Notes under the pieces: generated by a model
What the model was told of the DNA's origin: nothing
The model's database searches: none
Seen by the model: only the letters and a program-made list of their open reading frames with translations
Origin: Comamonas phosphati
GTDB taxonomy: Bacteria > Pseudomonadota > Gammaproteobacteria > Burkholderiales > Burkholderiaceae_C
NCBI RefSeq assembly: GCF_014637085.1
Contig: NZ_BMEU01000010.1
Span: 93,101 to 157,100 of the forward strand
Reading direction: 5' to 3'
Length of the DNA: 64,000 bases
Position numbers and translations under genes: made by a program
Shown: positions 32,300-42,557 of the stretch, piece by piece
How positions within the stretch are numbered: the first letter of the stretch is position 1
How the letters are laid out: every line of letters starts with the position of its first letter

Positions 32300-32929
32300 T
32301 CACCAGCGCTTGCCGCTCTGGCGCTCCAGCAAGGGCTTGACCCTGGCCGAAATCGCCTCGCGCGCCCGGAAAATACGCGAACGCACCGTGCCAATGGGGC
32401 AATTCATGGCCGTGGCAATCTCTTCGTAACTCAGGCCCTCGATCTCGCGCAGCGTCACCGCCTGGCGCAAATCGTCGGGCAAAGCCTCCATTGCCGCATT
32501 GACCGCTTCGGCAATTTCCTGGGCGGCCAGCATGGTTTCGGGAGTCTCGTCGGTGGTTAGTTCCTGGCTGAAGCGAGAAGTTTCATCATCGTCATCCCCA
32601 GTGTGTAACGCGCTCTCGGTCAGCACGGGCGAGCGCTTCATGTCCAGCAGCGCCTTCTTGGCCGTGTTGACCGCGATGCGGTACAGCCAGGTATAGAACT
32701 TGGCCTCGCCGCGGAACTGGTGCAGGGCCCGGTAGGCGCGGATGAAGGTTTCCTGCGTGACGTCCTGCACCTGGTCCTGGTCGCGCACCATGCGCCCCAC
32801 CAGCCGCTCTATGCGGCGCTGGTATTTGATGACCAGCAGCTCGAAAGCCCGCGTGTCGCCGGCGTTGGCACGCTCGACCAGAGCCAGATCGCTGTCTGCA
32901 GAAGGTGTCGGGAAGTCGGGAGGTGTCAT
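32300..32929 (-). CDS. rpoE: RNA polymerase sigma-E factor (ECF, RpoE/AlgU)
   Basis: Extracytoplasmic-function sigma factor for envelope stress. 209 residues: sigma region 2 (LVIKYQRRIERLVGRMV, DVTQETFIRAYRAL, FYTWLYRIAVNTAKK) and region 4 (LPDDLRQAVTLREIEGLSYE, then GTVRSRIFRARE). An acidic linker of about 30 residues (TGDDDDETSRFSQ) separates them. It is followed by its anti-sigma gene and mucD, forming the stress regulon core. Confidence 0.96.
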   Translation of the reverse strand: MTPPDFPTPSADSDLALVERANAGDTRAFELLVIKYQRRIERLVGRMVRDQDQVQDVTQETFIRAYRALHQFRGEAKFYTWLYRIAVNTAKKALLDMKRSPVLTESALHTGDDDDETSRFSQELTTDETPETMLAAQEIAEAVNAAMEALPDDLRQAVTLREIEGLSYEEIATAMNCPIGTVRSRIFRAREAISARVKPLLERQSGKRW

Positions 32930-33044
32930 GAAAGCCTGTGCAGCGCGCCGCCGCCAGGCGCAGAACCCATCAGACGCCCATGGTCAGCCGCCTGGATTCC
33001 GCGCAGATATCCGGCAGCCAAGGCCATGCATTCGCCGTAGTGGC

Positions 33045-33533
33045 TCAGCCGGGCTCTGGCAGCGGCGCAACTGGCGAATATACCGCACGCCGCAAATCGC
33101 CCCAGCGCTCCGGGCTCAGCTCCTCGCTCACATACAGCCAGTACACCCGGCGATGCCACCGCCCTCCACCGGCCTCGGCCCCGGCAGCCCGGGCTTTTAT
33201 CCATAGCCATGAGCCACCGTCCAGCGCCACATGCAAAAACACGCCTGCCGGCTCCGCAGCGGCTGCGGCATCGCCCAGGCCCAGCGCCCAGCACTCGCCA
33301 TTCCAGAGCAGGCGCCCTGCCGGCCAGAGCCGATACTGCCGCCACAGCAGGAATGCAGCCAGCAGCAGCAAAAGCCCTGCCGCCGCTTGCTGCGGCCAGT
33401 TCGCCTGCGGCTGCAAGGCCCAGCCCAGCATGACGGCTGCCAGCGCCAGCCAGCAGGCAATCGCGGCTTTTCCCGCCCAATGCGGGCGCTCCAGGGCATA
33501 AGCCACCACCGGCGGCCGGTAACGTGTCGTCAT
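33045..33533 (-). CDS. Uncharacterised two-helix membrane protein (YgfX-like layout)
   Basis: 162 residues: two adjacent hydrophobic helices at about 21-41 and 51-63 (AIACWLALAAVMLGWAL and AAAGLLLLLAAFLLW) then a soluble part with LWNGECWAL and WLWIKARAAG. The layout of two helices followed by a beta-rich tail resembles YgfX/CptA-type proteins, but I see no decisive motif. Located between fabF and rpoE on the same strand. Confidence 0.6.
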   Translation of the reverse strand: MTTRYRPPVVAYALERPHWAGKAAIACWLALAAVMLGWALQPQANWPQQAAAGLLLLLAAFLLWRQYRLWPAGRLLWNGECWALGLGDAAAAAEPAGVFLHVALDGGSWLWIKARAAGAEAGGGRWHRRVYWLYVSEELSPERWGDLRRAVYSPVAPLPEPG

Positions 33534-33604
33534 GGTCGCAGTGTGCGGACGGCAAGCGCACCAGGGCGCCCTGGCAAACCCTATGGCGTTGGGCGTTGGC
33601 GCAA

Positions 33605-33638
33605 CAAAAAGCCCGCCTCTTTCGAGAACGGGCTTTTG
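33605..33638. terminator. Intrinsic terminator after fabF
   Basis: Arms CAAAAAGCCCG (33605-33615) and CGGGCTTTTG (33629-33638) with loop CCTCTTTCGAGAA. On the minus strand it follows fabF by 16 bases and has a T-run, so the fab cluster ends here and the small membrane-protein gene and rpoE are transcribed separately. Confidence 0.82.
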
Positions 33639-33653
33639 CTTGCCGGATGGCGG

Positions 33654-34898
33654 TCAGACGCGCTTGAAGACCAGCGTGCCGTTGGTGCCGCCAAAACCGA
33701 AGTTGTTCTTCACGGCAACTTCCAGCTTGGCATCGCGTGCGATGTTGGCGCAATAGTCCAGATCGCAGTCGGGGTCCTGGTTGTCCAGGTTGATGGTCGG
33801 CGGGATCTTCTGATCGTGCAGGGCCATCACGGTGAACACGCTCTCGATGCCGCCGGCGCCGCCCAGCAGGTGGCCGGTCATGGACTTGGTCGAGCTGACC
33901 ACCAGCTTCTTGGCATGCTCGCCCATGGCTGCCTTGATGGCATTGGACTCGTTCGCGTCGCCCAGCGGGGTCGAGGTGCCGTGCGCGTTCAGGTAGTTGA
34001 CCTGATCCTGGTTGACCCCGGCATTGCGCAGGGCGTTGATCATGGCGCGGCGTGGGCCGTCCATGTTGGGAGCCGTCATATGGCCTGCATCGGCACTCAT
34101 GCCGAAGCCAGCCAGCTCCGCGTAAATCTTGGCGCCACGGGCCTTGGCGTGCTCGTACTCCTCGAGCACCATCACACCGGCACCTTCGCCGAGCACAAAG
34201 CCGTCACGGTCCCTGTCCCAGGGGCGCGAGGCAGCCTTGGGGTCGTCGTTGCGCGTGGAAAGCGCACGCATGGCAGCAAAGCCGCCCACCCCCAGGGGAG
34301 ACACCGTGGCTTCAGTGCCGCCGGCGACGACGATGTCGGCGTCGCCATATTCAATCATGCGTCCCGCTTCGCCGATGCAGTGCAGGCCCGTGGTGCAGGC
34401 AGTCACGATCGACAGGTTCGGCCCCTTGAAGCCAAAGCGCATGGACACATGCCCCGCCACCATGTTGATGATGGAGGCTGGCACGAAGAACGGCGTGATG
34501 CGGCGCGGACCGCGGGCCGCCAGTTCTGCGTGGGTGTTTTCGATCAGCGGCAGGCCGCCGATGCCGGAGCCGATCACGCAGGCGATGCGTGTGGCCAGAT
34601 CGTCGGACAGGGCTTCGCCCGTGGGCAGGCCTGCGTCCAGGACCGCTTGCTCCGCAGCCGCGATGCCGTAATGAATGAAGGTGTCCATGGAGCGCGCATC
34701 CTTGGCGCTCATGTATTTCTCCACCTCAAATCCCTTGACCTCGCCCGCAATCTTGCAGGAAAAGTTCGACGCATCGAACTTGGTGATGAGGTCAATACCG
34801 GACTGGCCGGCCAAAAGATTGGCCCAGGCTTCGCCCACCGTGTTGCCCACGGGGGAGATGCAGCCCAGACCGGTCACGACAACGCGACGACGGCTCAT
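33654..34898 (-). CDS. fabF: 3-oxoacyl-[acyl-carrier-protein] synthase II
   Basis: Elongating condensing enzyme of type II fatty-acid synthesis. 414 residues with the thiolase-fold nucleophile motif [11 protein letters not shown] (Cys near 166), active-site histidines in [11 protein letters not shown] and [10 protein letters not shown], and the C-terminal [11 protein letters not shown]-terminal [12 protein letters not shown] is typical of FabF. 39 bases behind acpP, the usual acpP-fabF pair. Confidence 0.97.
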   Translation of the reverse strand: MSRRRVVVTGLGCISPVGNTVGEAWANLLAGQSGIDLITKFDASNFSCKIAGEVKGFEVEKYMSAKDARSMDTFIHYGIAAAEQAVLDAGLPTGEALSDDLATRIACVIGSGIGGLPLIENTHAELAARGPRRITPFFVPASIINMVAGHVSMRFGFKGPNLSIVTACTTGLHCIGEAGRMIEYGDADIVVAGGTEATVSPLGVGGFAAMRALSTRNDDPKAASRPWDRDRDGFVLGEGAGVMVLEEYEHAKARGAKIYAELAGFGMSADAGHMTAPNMDGPRRAMINALRNAGVNQDQVNYLNAHGTSTPLGDANESNAIKAAMGEHAKKLVVSSTKSMTGHLLGGAGGIESVFTVMALHDQKIPPTINLDNQDPDCDLDYCANIARDAKLEVAVKNNFGFGGTNGTLVFKRV

Positions 34899-34937
34899 GC
34901 GTTCAAACCTTTAACTGATCGCTCGGGAAAGACCTGA

Positions 34938-35213
<276 letters not shown>

Positions 35214-35335
35214 CTAGCTGCTTCGGGCAAATGCCCTTGGCGGCCGGCCGTCGCGAGGAAACGGCCTTGGGAACTTGCAAAATTGCAATGAATCTGGCAG
35301 TCACGGCAAAAAACACCGTCGGCCGCCCGATGGAA

Positions 35336-36079
35336 TTACATGTACATGCCGCCGTTGACGTGCAGTTCCTGCCCCGTCACATAGCCTGCGCCCGCGGATG
35401 CCAGATAGGCTACCGCATGGGCAATGTCGCCGGGCTGACCCAGATCACCCATGGCGATCTGTGCCTTGAGCGCGGCTTTTTGCGCCTCGGGCAGATCGGC
35501 CGTCATGTCGGTGGCGATGAAACCGGGCGCCACGCAGTTGACGGTGATGCCACGGCTGCCCAGCTCCTTGGCCAGTGCGCGGGTCATGCCGGCCACGCCG
35601 GCCTTGGCGGCCGCGTAGTTGGCCTGGCCGGCATTGCCCGAGGCACCGACCACGCTGGTGATGCTGATGATGCGGCCGAAGCGCTGCTTCATCATGGGGC
35701 GAATAGCCGCGCGGCTCACTCGGAAAACCGCCTTCAGATTGGTGTCGATGACGGCGTCCCAGTCGTCATCCTTCATGCGCATGGCCAGGGTATCGCGGGT
35801 GATGCCGGCGTTGTTGACCAGCACATGCAGGCCGCCGTCGTTCTTGACGATGGAGTCGATCAGCGCATCCACGGCAGCGCCGTCGGTCACGTTGAGCGTG
35901 ACGCCGCGGCCGCCAAACGGGGCCAGCGCCTGGGAGATTTTTTCAGCGCCGGAATCGGTGGTGGCCGTGCCGATCACCTGATAGCCGCGCGAGGCCAGCT
36001 CCTGCGCGATGGCGGCGCCGATGCCACGCGTGGCGCCGGTCACCAGGGCAACTTGAGGCTTGGTCTGGATATCAGTCAT
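35336..36079 (-). CDS. fabG: 3-oxoacyl-[acyl-carrier-protein] reductase
   Basis: NADPH-dependent ketoreductase of fatty-acid synthesis, short-chain dehydrogenase family. 247 residues with VTGATRGIGAAIAQEL (cofactor), NNAGITRD, the catalytic Ser in ISITSVVG and Tyr-x-x-x-Lys in YAAAK, and the C-terminal GGMYM common to FabG. Its ATG overlaps the fabD stop by four bases. Confidence 0.97.
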   Translation of the reverse strand: MTDIQTKPQVALVTGATRGIGAAIAQELASRGYQVIGTATTDSGAEKISQALAPFGGRGVTLNVTDGAAVDALIDSIVKNDGGLHVLVNNAGITRDTLAMRMKDDDWDAVIDTNLKAVFRVSRAAIRPMMKQRFGRIISITSVVGASGNAGQANYAAAKAGVAGMTRALAKELGSRGITVNCVAPGFIATDMTADLPEAQKAALKAQIAMGDLGQPGDIAHAVAYLASAGAGYVTGQELHVNGGMYM

Positions 36080-37020
36080 GCGAGCAATTCTTTCACGTCA
36101 GCGAGAGTCGCCGCGTCATACAGGGGTGCTCCCGTCAGGTCTGCGTCAATGCGCTTGGCCATGCCCGCCAGCACCTTGCCGGGCCCGCATTCGACCAGAT
36201 GGCTCACGCCGCGGGCCTTGATGGCCTGCACGCACTCCACCCAACGCACGGGACCGAAGGCCTGGCGATACAGCGCGTCGCGAATGGCCTCGGCATCCCC
36301 CTGGACGGACACGTCGATGTTGTTGATGACGGGAATCTGCGGCGCGGCCAGCGTGAGGCCGGCCAGAGCCGTCTTGAGCTTCTCGGCCGCGGGCTTCATC
36401 AGGCTCGAGTGGAAGGGCGCGGACACCGGCAGCGGCAGCGCGCGCTTGGCGCCGGCGGCCTTCACCGCTTCGCAGGCCTTTTCGACGGCCAGCTTGCTGC
36501 CGGCGATCACGGTCTGCGCGGGATCGTTGAAGTTCACGGCCTCCACGACCTCGGCGCCGCCGAGCTGGGCCGTCACCTCGGCGCACACGGCCTTGACCTT
36601 GTCGGCATCCAGGCCCAGCACGGCGGCCATGCCGCCGGTGCCCACGGGCACGGCGTCCTGCATGGCGGCGGCACGCAGGCGCACCAGGGGCGCGGCCTGG
36701 GCCAGCGTCAGCACGCCGGAAGCCACGAGGGCCGAGTATTCACCCAGGGAGTGGCCGGCCAGGGCATCGGGCATGGCCCCGCCCTCGGCCTGCCACACGC
36801 GCCAGGCAGCCACGCCGGCCACCAGCATCACGGGCTGGGTGTTGGTCGTCAGTGCCAGCGCTTCCTTGGGACCTTGCTTGATCAGCTGGCCGACGTTCTC
36901 GCCCAGGGCATCCGAAGCCTCGGCCAGGGTCTGGGCGACGACGGGGTGATCGCCCCAGCCATCGAGCATGCCCACGGACTGGGAGCCCTGCCCTGGAAAT
37001 ACAAACGCGAACTTTTTCAT
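36076..37020 (-). CDS. fabD: Malonyl-CoA:ACP transacylase
   Basis: Loads malonate on ACP. 314 residues with FPGQGSQSVGML at the N-terminus, the nucleophile motif GHSLGEYSAL, Arg in VRLRAAAMQ, and His in VSAPFHSSLM. Fifty bases behind fabH, overlapping fabG. Confidence 0.97.
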   Translation of the reverse strand: MKKFAFVFPGQGSQSVGMLDGWGDHPVVAQTLAEASDALGENVGQLIKQGPKEALALTTNTQPVMLVAGVAAWRVWQAEGGAMPDALAGHSLGEYSALVASGVLTLAQAAPLVRLRAAAMQDAVPVGTGGMAAVLGLDADKVKAVCAEVTAQLGGAEVVEAVNFNDPAQTVIAGSKLAVEKACEAVKAAGAKRALPLPVSAPFHSSLMKPAAEKLKTALAGLTLAAPQIPVINNIDVSVQGDAEAIRDALYRQAFGPVRWVECVQAIKARGVSHLVECGPGKVLAGMAKRIDADLTGAPLYDAATLADVKELLA

Positions 37021-37070
37021 ATTCTTGGTATTGAAAATACTTGAAACGCTTATGTATCAAGCGTCGGAGG

Positions 37071-38051
37071 CTACATCTTGAAGAGCACCGCGCCCCAGGT
37101 GAAGCCGCCGCCCACGCCTTCGAGCAGAACGGTCTGGCCGGGCTTGACCTGGCCCGAGCGCACGCCATGGTCCAAGGCCAGCGGAATCGAGGCGGCCGAG
37201 GTGTTGCCGTGCTGATCCACGGTCACCACCACCTTGTCCATGGACAGCTTGAGCTTGCGCGCCGTGCTCTGCATGATGCGGATATTGGCCTGGTGGGGAA
37301 TCAGCCAGTCGATGTCGGCCTCGGTGAGACCGGCCTTGTCCAGGGTGGCACGCGCGGCCTTGTCCAGCACGCCCACGGCCAGCTTGAACACGGCCTGGCC
37401 GTCCATCTTGAGCAGGGGGTCGCCCAGCACATTGCCGCCCGAGACATGGCCCGGCACGCACAGAATGCCCACATGGCTGCCGTCCGCATGCAGCTCGGCC
37501 GCCAGGATGCCCGGGGCTTCCGAGGCTTCGAGCACCACGGCACCGGCACCGTCGCCGAACAGCACGCAGGTCGTGCGGTCGTTGAAGTCCAGGATGCGGC
37601 TGAACACTTCGGCGCCCACCACCAGCGCGCGCTTGGCCGCGCCGGTCTGGATCATGGCGTCCGCCACGGAGAGCGCATAGACGAAGCCGCTGCACACGGC
37701 CTGCACGTCGAACGCGGGGCAGCCGTTGGCGATGCCCAGCTTGTGCTGCAGGATGGCCGCGGTCGAAGGAAAAACCATGTCCGGCGTGGACGTGGCAACG
37801 ATGATCAGGTCTATGTCCTGGGCGCTGACACCCGCAGCCTCGATGGCCTGGCGGCAGGCTTGCAGTGCCAGATCGCTGCTGGTCACGTCGGGGGCAGCAA
37901 AATGGCGAGCCCGGATGCCGGTGCGCTCGACAATCCACTCGTCCGAGGTTTCGATTCCGCGCTGGGCCAGTTCGGCAGCCAGATCGTTGTTGGTGAGGCG
38001 GCGGGGAGGCAGGTAGCTGCCAGTGCCGATGATGCGTGCGTAGCGTCTCAT
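37071..38051 (-). CDS. fabH: 3-oxoacyl-[acyl-carrier-protein] synthase III
   Basis: Initiates fatty-acid synthesis by condensing acetyl-CoA with malonyl-ACP. 326 residues with GTGSYLPPR at the N-terminus, active Cys in [12 protein letters not shown], His in [12 protein letters not shown] and Asn in [13 protein letters not shown]. 11 bases behind plsX. Confidence 0.97.
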   Translation of the reverse strand: MRRYARIIGTGSYLPPRRLTNNDLAAELAQRGIETSDEWIVERTGIRARHFAAPDVTSSDLALQACRQAIEAAGVSAQDIDLIIVATSTPDMVFPSTAAILQHKLGIANGCPAFDVQAVCSGFVYALSVADAMIQTGAAKRALVVGAEVFSRILDFNDRTTCVLFGDGAGAVVLEASEAPGILAAELHADGSHVGILCVPGHVSGGNVLGDPLLKMDGQAVFKLAVGVLDKAARATLDKAGLTEADIDWLIPHQANIRIMQSTARKLKLSMDKVVVTVDQHGNTSAASIPLALDHGVRSGQVKPGQTVLLEGVGGGFTWGAVLFKM

Positions 38052-38062
38052 TGGTCTTCTAG

Positions 38063-39103
38063 TCAGAGCGCGGCCGCTCCTTGTTCCGTCTGCTCGGCCT
38101 GCAGCAAAGGTGCGGCGGCGGCAATACGGCTGCGGACACGGTCAAGCAGGTTGTTGCGTGCCGCATCATACGCGCGGTCGAGCGCATGCTCGAAAGCGAT
38201 GGCATCCGCCGAGCCATGGCTTTTGAACACCAGGCCGCGCAGCCCCAGCAGGGCCGCGCCGTTGTAACGACGATGATCCACCCGCTTCATCAGCGCAGAT
38301 AGAACCGGATAGGAGATGATGGCGGCAATTTTGGTGAAGATATTGCGTTTGAATTCCTGCTTCAGGATACCCGAGATCATCGAGGCCACGCCTTCGGTGG
38401 TCTTCAGCGCCACATTGCCGACAAAGCCATCGCAGACCACGATTTCCACCGTACCCTTGAAGATGTCGTCGCCTTCCACATTGCCGTAGAAGTTCAGGGC
38501 CTGGGCTTCGCCGGCCGCGCGCAGCAGCTCACCGGCGCGCTTGATGACTTCGCTGCCCTTGATCAGCTCTTCGCCGATATTGAGCAGGCCGACGCTGGGC
38601 GCATCCTGGTTCTTGAGTGCGGACACCAGGGCCGACCCCATGACCGCGAACTGCAGCAGATGCTCTGCCGTGCAGTCCACATTGGCGCCAAGGTCCAGCA
38701 TGGTGGTGTCGCCCCCCTTGGCGTTGGGCAGGCCGAAGGCGATCGCGGGGCGGTCGATGCCGTCCAGCGTCTTGAGCAGGTAGCGCGAGATCGCCATCAG
38801 CGCGCCCGTGTTCCCGGCGGAGACAGCAGCGCTGGCGGCGCCGTCCTTGACCTGGGCAACGGCCACGCGCATGGACGAATCCTTTTTCTTGCGCAGCGCG
38901 ACTTCCACCGGGTCGTCCATGCCCACCACTTCGGTCGCGGCAACAACGCTGGCACGCTCGTGCTTGAAAGCGGCAAGCGCATCCGGCTTGCCGACCAGCA
39001 GCAAGCGGGCATCGGTATGGGAATCCAGAAACTGACGGCACGCGGCGAGCGTGACGCGGGGGCCATGGTCGCCCCCCATGCAGTCAACAGCCAAAGTGAT
39101 CAT
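38063..39103 (-). CDS. plsX: Phosphate acyltransferase PlsX
   Basis: Makes acyl-phosphate from acyl-ACP for phospholipid synthesis. 346 residues, with DCMGGDHGP at the N-terminus, [12 protein letters not shown], and NIGEELIKG, all PlsX signatures. Directly upstream of fabH, behind rpmF: the common rpmF-plsX-fab order. Confidence 0.96.
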   Translation of the reverse strand: MITLAVDCMGGDHGPRVTLAACRQFLDSHTDARLLLVGKPDALAAFKHERASVVAATEVVGMDDPVEVALRKKKDSSMRVAVAQVKDGAASAAVSAGNTGALMAISRYLLKTLDGIDRPAIAFGLPNAKGGDTTMLDLGANVDCTAEHLLQFAVMGSALVSALKNQDAPSVGLLNIGEELIKGSEVIKRAGELLRAAGEAQALNFYGNVEGDDIFKGTVEIVVCDGFVGNVALKTTEGVASMISGILKQEFKRNIFTKIAAIISYPVLSALMKRVDHRRYNGAALLGLRGLVFKSHGSADAIAFEHALDRAYDAARNNLLDRVRSRIAAAAPLLQAEQTEQGAAAL

Positions 39104-39237
39104 GGGCGACTGACAGATCCATTAAGTCCAAACAGGGCTTGGGGTGAAAGACAGGCGGCCCGAAGGCACCGCCAGGATACCCACAAGACGCCTGTACCGC
39201 CTGCGGCGGACAAAGGTCTGGGGTATCCCTCAAACAC

Positions 39238-39274
39238 GAAAGCCCGCGCTACAAATTTTGTAGCCGCGGGCCTT
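39238..39274 (-). terminator. Hairpin between rpmF and plsX (terminator or attenuator)
   Basis: On the minus strand, arms AAGGCCCGCGGCTACAAA and TTTGTAGCGCGGGCTTT with one bulged base, loop AT, followed by CGTG. Strong stem but poor T-run, so probably partial termination, letting rpmF exceed plsX-fab expression. Confidence 0.7.
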
Positions 39275-39291
39275 GCGAGATCTGTCGTCGC

Positions 39292-39474
39292 TTAGGCTTC
39301 GGACTTGTTCTTCAGCACTTGGCGGCCACGGTACACGCCGTTGGGGCTGATGTGGTGGCGCAGATGGGTTTCACCGGTGGTGGGTTCCACAGCGATGCCA
39401 GGCACATTCAGTGCATTGTGCGAACGGTGCATGCCGCGCTTGGAGGGAGACTTCTTGTTTTGCTGAACAGCCAT
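39292..39474 (-). CDS. rpmF: 50S ribosomal protein L32
   Basis: 60-residue basic protein starting [19 protein letters not shown], the L32 signature, and ending [11 protein letters not shown]. The start is the ATG at 39474; the longer frame upstream lacks L32 similarity. Its neighbours yceD (upstream) and plsX (downstream) match the conserved order. Confidence 0.97.
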
Positions 39475-39717
39475 GATGGCTCCTGTGTATCTTGAAAGGG
39501 TTGGTAACACGACCCACGCAAAACAGGTCAGGCAAATGCCGGCCCTGAGGACACCGCCATTGGCGCATCCTTGTTTACGTAAATCCTAAAAAAACGCGAT
39601 CAGCCCATTGAAGACACGAGGGGATTCGCGCGGAGCTCACGATTATAGCGCAAACGCTTTCCGTGGCCTTCGGCAATCGAATTTCCCGCTCTCATCCTCG
39701 GGACCGACCCGGCTCGA

Positions 39718-40272
39718 TCAGTCGGCGGACTTGCCCACATCCAGAGCGCGCAGCACGGCAAACGGGTTTTCCTTGTGCTCGTTGGCCTGCTCGAAATCGG
39801 TATCGCTGGACTCCAGCTTGACGGGCACGGGACAGACTTCATGGCGCGGCACCACGGGCACGTCCATCAGCAGCTCGTCCTCGATCAACTCCAGCAGGTC
39901 GAGCTCGCGGCTCAGTGCCAGAACATCCTCTTCGCTGTCGTCATCCTCCTGCTCCGCCGCGGCTTCATTGGCCACGAAGCGGAAAGACCTACCGACCGCC
40001 AGGGGAATGGGCGCCGTAGTGAGGCAGCGCTGGCACACCATGGGCAGGTCCACCTCGGCGGACACATGCAGCCACACCTGGCCGGCGCCACCGGTTTCAG
40101 GGACGAGTTCGCCCTCGGCCTCCCAGCGCACCTCGGGCTCCACCCCGCCATGGGGCTGCGCATCCTCGGCCAGGCGCTTGAACGCCGACAATGGGGCCTG
40201 ACCTTGCAAATGGCCTTCGGCTTGCGCAAATGCGCGCACATCCAGCCGGGTCGCAGAAAAATCCTTGCTCAT
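39718..40272 (-). CDS. yceD: DUF177 family protein (YceD; 23S rRNA accumulation protein)
   Basis: 184 residues with the DUF177 motif LPMVCQRCLTTAPIPLAV and a highly acidic centre (EQEDDDSEEDVLALSRELD) leading to the conserved LLELIEDELLMDVPVVPRH. In E. coli the family is linked to 23S rRNA levels, and the gene is almost always next to rpmF. Start at 40272 (MSKDFSATRLD). Divergent from maf. Confidence 0.9.
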   Translation of the reverse strand: MSKDFSATRLDVRAFAQAEGHLQGQAPLSAFKRLAEDAQPHGGVEPEVRWEAEGELVPETGGAGQVWLHVSAEVDLPMVCQRCLTTAPIPLAVGRSFRFVANEAAAEQEDDDSEEDVLALSRELDLLELIEDELLMDVPVVPRHEVCPVPVKLESSDTDFEQANEHKENPFAVLRALDVGKSAD

Positions 40273-40297
40273 GCAGCCAGTGTAAGAGAATCCCGAT

Positions 40298-40906
40298 ATG
40301 CCTGACTCCTTAGTTGCCGAGCGCCTGCCGCGCGCTCTGATCCTGGGCTCCACTTCGCGCTACCGCCGAGAGTTGCTGAGCCGCCTGCAGTTGCCGTTCG
40401 AGACGGTATCCCCCGAAGTCGACGAAACGCCCGTGCCCGGCGAGACGCCCTACGATCTTTCCCTGCGCCTGGCCCGCGCCAAGGCCCAGGCTGTCGCCAG
40501 GCTGCATCCCGGCGCCCTGGTGATCGGCTCCGACCAGGTTCCCGAACTCGACGGCCTGCCGCTGTCCAAGCCCGGCAACCATGAGCGCGCCACCGAACAA
40601 CTGCGCCAGATGAGCGGCCGCCAGATGAATTTCCATACCGGCGTCTGCGTGACCTGCGCCGAGACCGGCTTCATGCAGGCCGACGTGGTCACGGTGCAGG
40701 TGCGCTTCCGCACGCTGGACGACGCCTCCATCGAACGCTATCTGCGCGCCGAGCAGCCTTACGACTGCGCAGGCTCGGCCAAGAGCGAAGGGCTGGGCAT
40801 TGCCCTGCTCGACGCCCTGACCAGCGACGACCCGTCGGCCCTGGTCGGCCTGCCCTTGATCCGCACCTGTCAGATGCTGCGCGCGGCGGGAGTGGTCCTG
40901 CCATGA
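40298..40906 (+). CDS. Maf/YceF family nucleotide pyrophosphatase
   Basis: Nucleoside triphosphate pyrophosphatase, of the YceF type that hydrolyses 7-methyl-GTP. 202 residues with GSTSRYRRELLSRL, PEVDETP, VIGSDQV with the following small side-chain run, and YDCAGSAKSEGLGI. The YceF rather than YhdE type is inferred from the motif at GSDQVPEL and from the neighbouring yceD. Divergent from yceD; overlaps the next gene by ATGA. Confidence 0.9.
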   Translation: MPDSLVAERLPRALILGSTSRYRRELLSRLQLPFETVSPEVDETPVPGETPYDLSLRLARAKAQAVARLHPGALVIGSDQVPELDGLPLSKPGNHERATEQLRQMSGRQMNFHTGVCVTCAETGFMQADVVTVQVRFRTLDDASIERYLRAEQPYDCAGSAKSEGLGIALLDALTSDDPSALVGLPLIRTCQMLRAAGVVLP

Positions 40907-41694
40907 GCGACGCCGCCACGAAAAAGCCCGCCGGCATTCTCTACCTGGTGCCGGCGCCGCTGGATTTCGGCTGCGACAGCCAGGCGCCGCTGACCGAAGT
41001 ACTGCCCGAAGGCACGCTGCGCACGGCTGCCGGGCTCACGCACTGGATCAGCGAGAACGCCAAGAGCGCGCGCGCCTATCTCAAGCGCATCGCCGCCCTG
41101 CACCCGCTGGCCGCACCGCTGCAGGCGCAGAACATTGCCGAGCTGCCGCGCCAAGCCCACAAGAAGGGCGACCACGGCAACCAGGGTGCCGCCGTGTTCG
41201 ACCCCCAGCCGCTGCTGGCCCCGCTGCTGGCAGGGCACGACATGGGCTTGATCAGCGAGGCCGGCATGCCCGCCGTGGCCGACCCCGGCAGTTCCATCGT
41301 GCGCTGCGCCCATGACCTGGGCCTCCAGGTGGTGCCGCTGATCGGCCCCGTGTCGCTGCTGCTGGCCCTGGCGGCCAGCGGCCTGAACGGCCAGAACTAT
41401 GCTTTTGTGGGCTATCTGCCCCAGGACGCCGGCGAACGCGCCAGCCGCATCAAGGATCTCGAGGCCCTGGCCTTGCGCCAGGGTCAGACCCAGCAGTTCA
41501 TCGAGACGCCCTATCGCAACGCCGCGCTGTGGCAAGCCCTGCTGCAGACCTTGCAGCCCAACACCCGTCTGGCCATCGCCAGCGGCCTGACCCTGGCGAC
41601 GGCGCGCATAGAAAGCCGGCTGGTGCGCGAATGGCGCCAGCACAACACCCCGCCGGACAACCGCACGCCGACGGTGTTCTCCATCGGCCGCTGA
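40903..41694 (+). CDS. RsmI-like SAM-dependent methyltransferase (tetrapyrrole methylase family)
   Basis: 263 residues. Diverged relative of 16S rRNA 2'-O-methyltransferase RsmI: GILYLVPAPLD replaces the usual ATPIGNLGD start, but ISEAGMPAVADPGSSIV, PLIGPVSLLLALAASGLNG, FVGYLPQDAGERASRIK and QFIETPYRN follow the family pattern in order. Comamonadaceae often have such a short second paralogue next to maf; the target RNA is unknown. The gene ends about 17 bases before the ISL3 fragment. Confidence 0.82.
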   Translation: MSDAATKKPAGILYLVPAPLDFGCDSQAPLTEVLPEGTLRTAAGLTHWISENAKSARAYLKRIAALHPLAAPLQAQNIAELPRQAHKKGDHGNQGAAVFDPQPLLAPLLAGHDMGLISEAGMPAVADPGSSIVRCAHDLGLQVVPLIGPVSLLLALAASGLNGQNYAFVGYLPQDAGERASRIKDLEALALRQGQTQQFIETPYRNAALWQALLQTLQPNTRLAIASGLTLATARIESRLVREWRQHNTPPDNRTPTVFSIGR

Positions 41695-41711
41695 GCCTTT
41701 TTAATAAAAAA

Positions 41712-42557
41712 GGTTCATCGCAGAATTTCGTGACCCCATTCAGCGATTGAGTACCCTGAGTTCTGATGCAGCAGGACTCAGGAGAAACCATTGCTTGATC
41801 GCAAGACACTGCAGTCACTAGGCTGCTGGACGGACTACAAGCTCGATCGGGTGCAGTGGCCACAGGGTGACAGCCGCACACTGAGCCTGCACCTGAAGGC
41901 CGTTGGCAAGGTCATGTACTGTCAGCAGTGCGGCTCGCGCTGCAATCGCCTGCATGAGACGACGGTTCGGCGGACGCGTGATCTGCCGCCGTTCGAATAC
42001 CGTGTTGTGCTGCATGTTCCGCGCCGACGGGTGCGGCGCGATCGCTGTGGCGGCCCCAGACTGGAGAAGCTCGACTGGCTGGGGCGATACCACCGGGTGA
42101 CCGAGCGCTTTGCCAAGGCCTGCGAGAAGCTGCTGCGCTCCGCCAGCGTGCAGGCGATGGCGGCCTTCTACGAGTTGGGCTGGCATACGGTCAAGGCCAT
42201 CGACAAGACGCGCTTGCGCGCCAGCTTGCGGGAGCCGGACTGGTCGTCGATCCGCTATCTGGCGATGGACGAGTTTGCGTTGCACAAGGGCCATCGCTAC
42301 GCCACCGTGGTGGTCGATCCAATCGGCCGGCAGGTGCTATGGGTCGGCCAGGGGCGCTCACGCGAGAAGGCCCGAGCCTTCTTCGCGCAGCTTCCGCCTG
42401 GCGTGGCCCAGCGCATCAAGGCGGTCGCCATCGACATGAGCGCCGCCTACGAACTGGAGATCAAGGCCCATTGCCCACAGGCCGAGATCGTCTACGACCT
42501 GTTCCACGTTGTCGCCAAGTACGGACAGTGATCGATCGGGTGCGCGTCGATCAGGCC
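41712..42557 (+). mobile_element. Truncated ISL3-family insertion sequence
   Basis: The left end appears to start GGTTCATCGCAGAATTTCGTGACC just behind the RsmI-like gene, in an A/T-rich hairpin. The transposase starts at 41791 and is cut after about 246 codons. The right part of the element and its right end are absent: ISL3-type sequence runs to GATCAGGCC (42557) and then changes directly into mog coding sequence. No right inverted repeat and no target duplication can be seen, so the joint arose by deletion or recombination after insertion. Confidence 0.78.
41791..42531 (+). pseudogene. ISL3-family transposase, 3'-truncated
   Basis: 246 residues from a TTG start with an excellent AGGAG ribosome-binding site. 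It has the N-terminal zinc ribbon (CQQCGSRC, then a second pair CGGP region), a helix-turn-helix part (CEKLLRSASVQAMAAFYEL), and the start of the DDE core: first Asp in YLAMDEFALHKGHRYA and second Asp in VAIDMSAAYE. The last readable segment is DLFHVVAKYG, after which a small deletion (intact members read KYGREVIDRV) causes a frameshift into TGA. The last catalytic Glu is missing, so it is inactive. Confidence 0.85.

Noticed and set aside
41697-41716. CCTTTTTAATAAAAAAGG as terminator of the RsmI-like gene
   Set aside because: The stem is almost all A/T and overlaps the ISL3 left end, so I cannot separate a terminator from the insertion target.
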